Source: Christensenella timonensis
GTDB lineage: Bacteria > Bacillota > Clostridia > Christensenellales > Christensenellaceae
NCBI RefSeq assembly: GCF_900087015.1
Contig: NZ_FLKP01000002.1
Coordinates: forward strand, 2,232,001 to 2,296,000
Length of the DNA: 64,000 bases
Direction: 5' to 3'
The notes below the pieces were generated by a model, which was given only the letters and a program-made list of their open reading frames with translations, was not told the DNA's origin and searched no databases. Below are positions 62,401 through 64,000 of the stretch, in pieces. Made by a program: the position numbers and the translations under genes. Within the stretch, counting starts at the first letter, position 1, and the number at the start of each line of letters is the position of its first letter.

Positions 62401-64000
62401 ATCAACACCTTTAAGCTGTAGCGTTTCCAAAATGAATTGCTTATAGTCCTCTGGCGGCACCCAAATACTACCAATCTTCACGTCTATTTCTTCTGCCGGG
62501 ATATCCTCCGGCTGCACTTGTAATAATGCTTCAATATTCTCCGTAAATTCGGGGTTATGGGCTACTGCTTCCTGCGCATCGGTCAATTTTTTCCGCACAT
62601 TGCCGGACAGGTATTCGTCCTTCAATACCCAATCTTCCGAAGCCGGATCTTTAAAAATCTGGCCGCTCAATTCGGATATGATCTGCTTCCTGTCTTTGCC
62701 GTACAACTTTTCCATGTATGGAAAATCGACGCGCCCGCGCTCCGCCATGCTAGCAACAAGGGCGTCCTGCGCTGTCTGAACTGATGTGATCTCCTTTGGA
62801 GGACGAATGGTACGTTTGGAAAAGAACGCCGCCTTTTCCTTAAAATGATCTTCCTCGTCCAGTATCTCAAGAGAACATAGCAGGGGGTAATCCGTATCTC
62901 CACGGAACGCCAGGCTGTTTCCCCTGCTGTTGATTCTTCCGTGTTTTTTCACAAAGCTGTCGTAAAGGTAATTGAGTTGTTGCTGCCCTTCCTTGATTTT
63001 TTCGTCGCAATGACCGTTCATCTGTGCGTCGATCAATTCCCGAACAACCTCGCGTATTTTGCATAATCTCCTGACACGCGCATCTGTGTTTGCGGAAAAA
63101 TACATGCGGTGCATTTCCGAATCCTCGCGGTAATATATCTTGCCCTCAAACACCGTATAACAGAAATTCTTTACCGCAGGATCGGCGGGTATCGTGTCTT
63201 GCGCCGTATCTTTTTCCTGTTTGACCGGCTCGGCAGGAACGATTTCTCCCTCGATGTTCTGGATCGCCTGTTCAAGCTGCCCTGCAAGATCGGCGTCCGG
63301 TATCGGCAGGCAGGCGGTATCTGTTTCTTTGCCGTACATATTCGCCCAAAATTCCATTTTGCCAAGCACCATTTGAGGATGGTCGGCAAAATATGAATTG
63401 ACAGGTACGCCGTCCTCCGTTTCTGAGAGATGCACCCAATCCGGCTCAATGGAGATACGCCGCTCCCGTTTCTGCAAAAACAGAATATCTATCGTGACCT
63501 CTGTTCCAGCATTCGCTTTAAAAGCGTTGTTCGGAAGCCGGATCGCGCCTAGAAGCTCCGCGCGCTCCGCAAGGTATTTGCGCACGGAAGGATTGGCTTT
63601 GTCCAGTGTCCCTTTTGATGTAAGGAGCGCCACCACGCCGCCAGGTCGCACCTTGTCCAGTGCGCAGGCAAAAAAATAGTCGTGGATCAGGAAATTGTAC
63701 TTTGCATACCGTTGATCCGCGACCTTGTATTCTCCAAATGGCACGTTCCCGACAAAAACATCGAAAAAATTATCCTCGAAGTCTGTTTTTTCAAACCCGC
63801 TTTGCCGGATATCTGCCTTTTGGTATAGCTGCTTTGCGATCCGCGCCGTGATGCTGTCCAGTTCAATCCCGTAAAACTTCGCTTGATTCATGCTTTCCGG
63901 CGCCGCGCCGAAAAAGTTTCCGATGCCGCAGGCCGGATCGCATATGTTTCCCCCTTCCAGCCCCATATTTTCCAGTGCCTTATATACGGCGCGGATGACA
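59491..64000 (-). CDS. Partial giant DNA methyltransferase-helicase fusion of the conjugative element
   Basis: The frame continues past the first ATG (63966) to the right window edge, so the N-terminus is missing; about 1,500 residues are visible. They begin with an N6-methyltransferase domain (ICDPACGIGNFFG; then VGNVPFGEYK, with NVPF in place of the usual NPPF). A linker and a superfamily 2 helicase follow: GHVVGSGKTYEIIAA (Walker A), MLVVDESQEFKNL (DEAH-like) and QREGRILRWGN (motif VI). Such proteins are the largest genes of many Clostridia ICEs and are thought to counter host restriction or remodel DNA. Loss of the canonical NPPF catalysis box may mean altered methylation. Confidence 0.9.
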   Translation of the reverse strand, partial: VIRAVYKALENMGLEGGNICDPACGIGNFFGAAPESMNQAKFYGIELDSITARIAKQLYQKADIRQSGFEKTDFEDNFFDVFVGNVPFGEYKVADQRYAKYNFLIHDYFFACALDKVRPGGVVALLTSKGTLDKANPSVRKYLAERAELLGAIRLPNNAFKANAGTEVTIDILFLQKRERRISIEPDWVHLSETEDGVPVNSYFADHPQMVLGKMEFWANMYGKETDTACLPIPDADLAGQLEQAIQNIEGEIVPAEPVKQEKDTAQDTIPADPAVKNFCYTVFEGKIYYREDSEMHRMYFSANTDARVRRLCKIREVVRELIDAQMNGHCDEKIKEGQQQLNYLYDSFVKKHGRINSRGNSLAFRGDTDYPLLCSLEILDEEDHFKEKAAFFSKRTIRPPKEITSVQTAQDALVASMAERGRVDFPYMEKLYGKDRKQIISELSGQIFKDPASEDWVLKDEYLSGNVRKKLTDAQEAVAHNPEFTENIEALLQVQPEDIPAEEIDVKIGSIWVPPEDYKQFILETLQLKGVDRVRLSVDYSQLTGGWRIQKRPLETVLSSEVFGTNRKNAYEIMEAALNLRLIEVRDRVEEEEGKVHYVLNAEDTIAAQSKQSELQEKFREWIFEDTERRERLVRKYNDTMNNIVPRQYDGKYIRYHGMNPEISLRDYQRNVDARILYGGNTLIGHVVGSGKTYEIIAAVQEKKYLGLCHKAMICVPNHLLMQWASDYLRLYPAANIIVVTAKDFEKERRRKFCARIATGEYDAVIIGHSQLAKIPMSKEWEQEHINDQIDEIMEGIAEAKARNDEHWSIKRMEGVRKNLEERLERLNAIPRDNVLDFEELGVDMLVVDESQEFKNLMFNTKMRNVAGVSQANSKRASDLYMKCRYLDKITGNRGVVFATGTPISNTIAEMYTLQRYLQYEELEERGLTYFDAWVSVFAEVRTTMELAPSGRGFRLKTRLSTYYNIEELSNMFALVADIKTAEDIQIPVPKIRGGEPENVVISPSVLGEKLIGSCVERTERIRKKLVRPDEDNMLLVTNDGRKIALDVRCYDPSLPDEDGNKVSVCAEKVFEIWEESTRDRAAQLVFCDQSTPKSIVMKKNEQGEFEKGEIPFSIYADLKEKLVAKGIPAREIAFIHEANSDAKKAKLFAKVRKGTVRVLIGSTFMMGAGTNVQDRLVALHHLDAPWRPSDLTQREGRILRWGNMFPEVRILRYLTERSFDAYIYQLLENKQRFTNQIISNKPPARRMDDVDVVSEMLKQIKAIATGDPRVIRKSELDTEIMRVQVLKRQYKAKRFRLQSRISGLENDIARNREWIRQYEQDIKTIKPHLTSGFKMTIQGKEYIEKKEAGKALHKVMPNVAFEEGAITVGAFLGLDMKMGYKPYEKAYFVSLNGAGSYGCEIKKDEVKDIERISALVGNLPAGIKACEDAIKEYNRQIEDAKAEIERPFEKEQELQNMMKEVGQLNIELNLDQKDEPIVVAEEPDVESQSEEQDYEPEYVR

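Overview
The window looks like a mid-GC Bacillota chromosome, most likely a gut-type Clostridia: purine-rich Shine-Dalgarno sites, Gly/Ser-rich exported proteins, DUF4367 anti-sigma factors, and a Gram-positive conjugative element with PrgI, VirB4 and NlpC/P60 (CwlT-like) components. I cannot name a genus. No rRNA, tRNA, CRISPR array or integrase is visible. Nearly all genes are on the minus strand, except the IS element at 13.2-14.4 kb and scattered small genes between 29.3 and 36.1 kb.

Region 1 (1-15.8 kb) is one giant WapA/Rhs polymorphic-toxin locus. The ancestral gene (about 3,770 aa) encoded a signal peptide, a Pro/Glu-rich stretch, a DNRLRE-type beta domain, Ig-like domains, a long YD-repeat shell, an Rhs core and a variable C-terminus. 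An IS3-family element with a 3-bp target duplication has cut it inside the DNRLRE domain. Downstream of the first C-terminus and a putative membrane immunity gene lies a second, silent copy of the core with a different C-terminus, arranged as a direct repeat with a 3,018-bp period. This is a ready-made toxin-swapping cassette.

Region 2 (16-28.8 kb) holds a sigma-like HTH gene, then a ten-gene operon ending in a terminator at about 16.97 kb. Reading in the transcribed direction it contains two paralogous lipoproteins, two ABC permeases, two ABC ATPases, a small membrane peptide, an exported adaptor-like protein, a MacB/FtsX-type permease and a signal peptidase I. Upstream are two small secreted proteins and an ECF sigma/anti-sigma pair. 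It looks like an envelope-stress or peptide-export/resistance system.

Region 3 (28.9-36.1 kb) is a mosaic. It has a deleted relic of a Y-family polymerase gene, an intact Y-family polymerase, an XRE regulator, a candidate structured RNA with its own promoter, a second small secreted protein with a second ECF sigma/anti-sigma pair, and three small plus-strand genes behind a promoter whose spacer is a perfect palindrome.

Region 4 (36.1-64 kb, running off the right edge) is the body of an integrative conjugative element. It contains a type IV secretion set (NlpC/P60 hydrolase, VirB4, PrgI, VirB6-like, VirB2-like, VirD4), a PcfB-ArdC fusion, an orphan DNA methyltransferase, a frameshifted PAPS-reductase-like gene, a MobP-type relaxase, MobC, an oriT-like triple hairpin, a phage-type replication initiator, a class II Fic protein, a MntA antitoxin whose HepT partner is reduced to a stub, a pair of secreted proteins sharing one domain, and a giant methyltransferase-helicase cut by the window edge.
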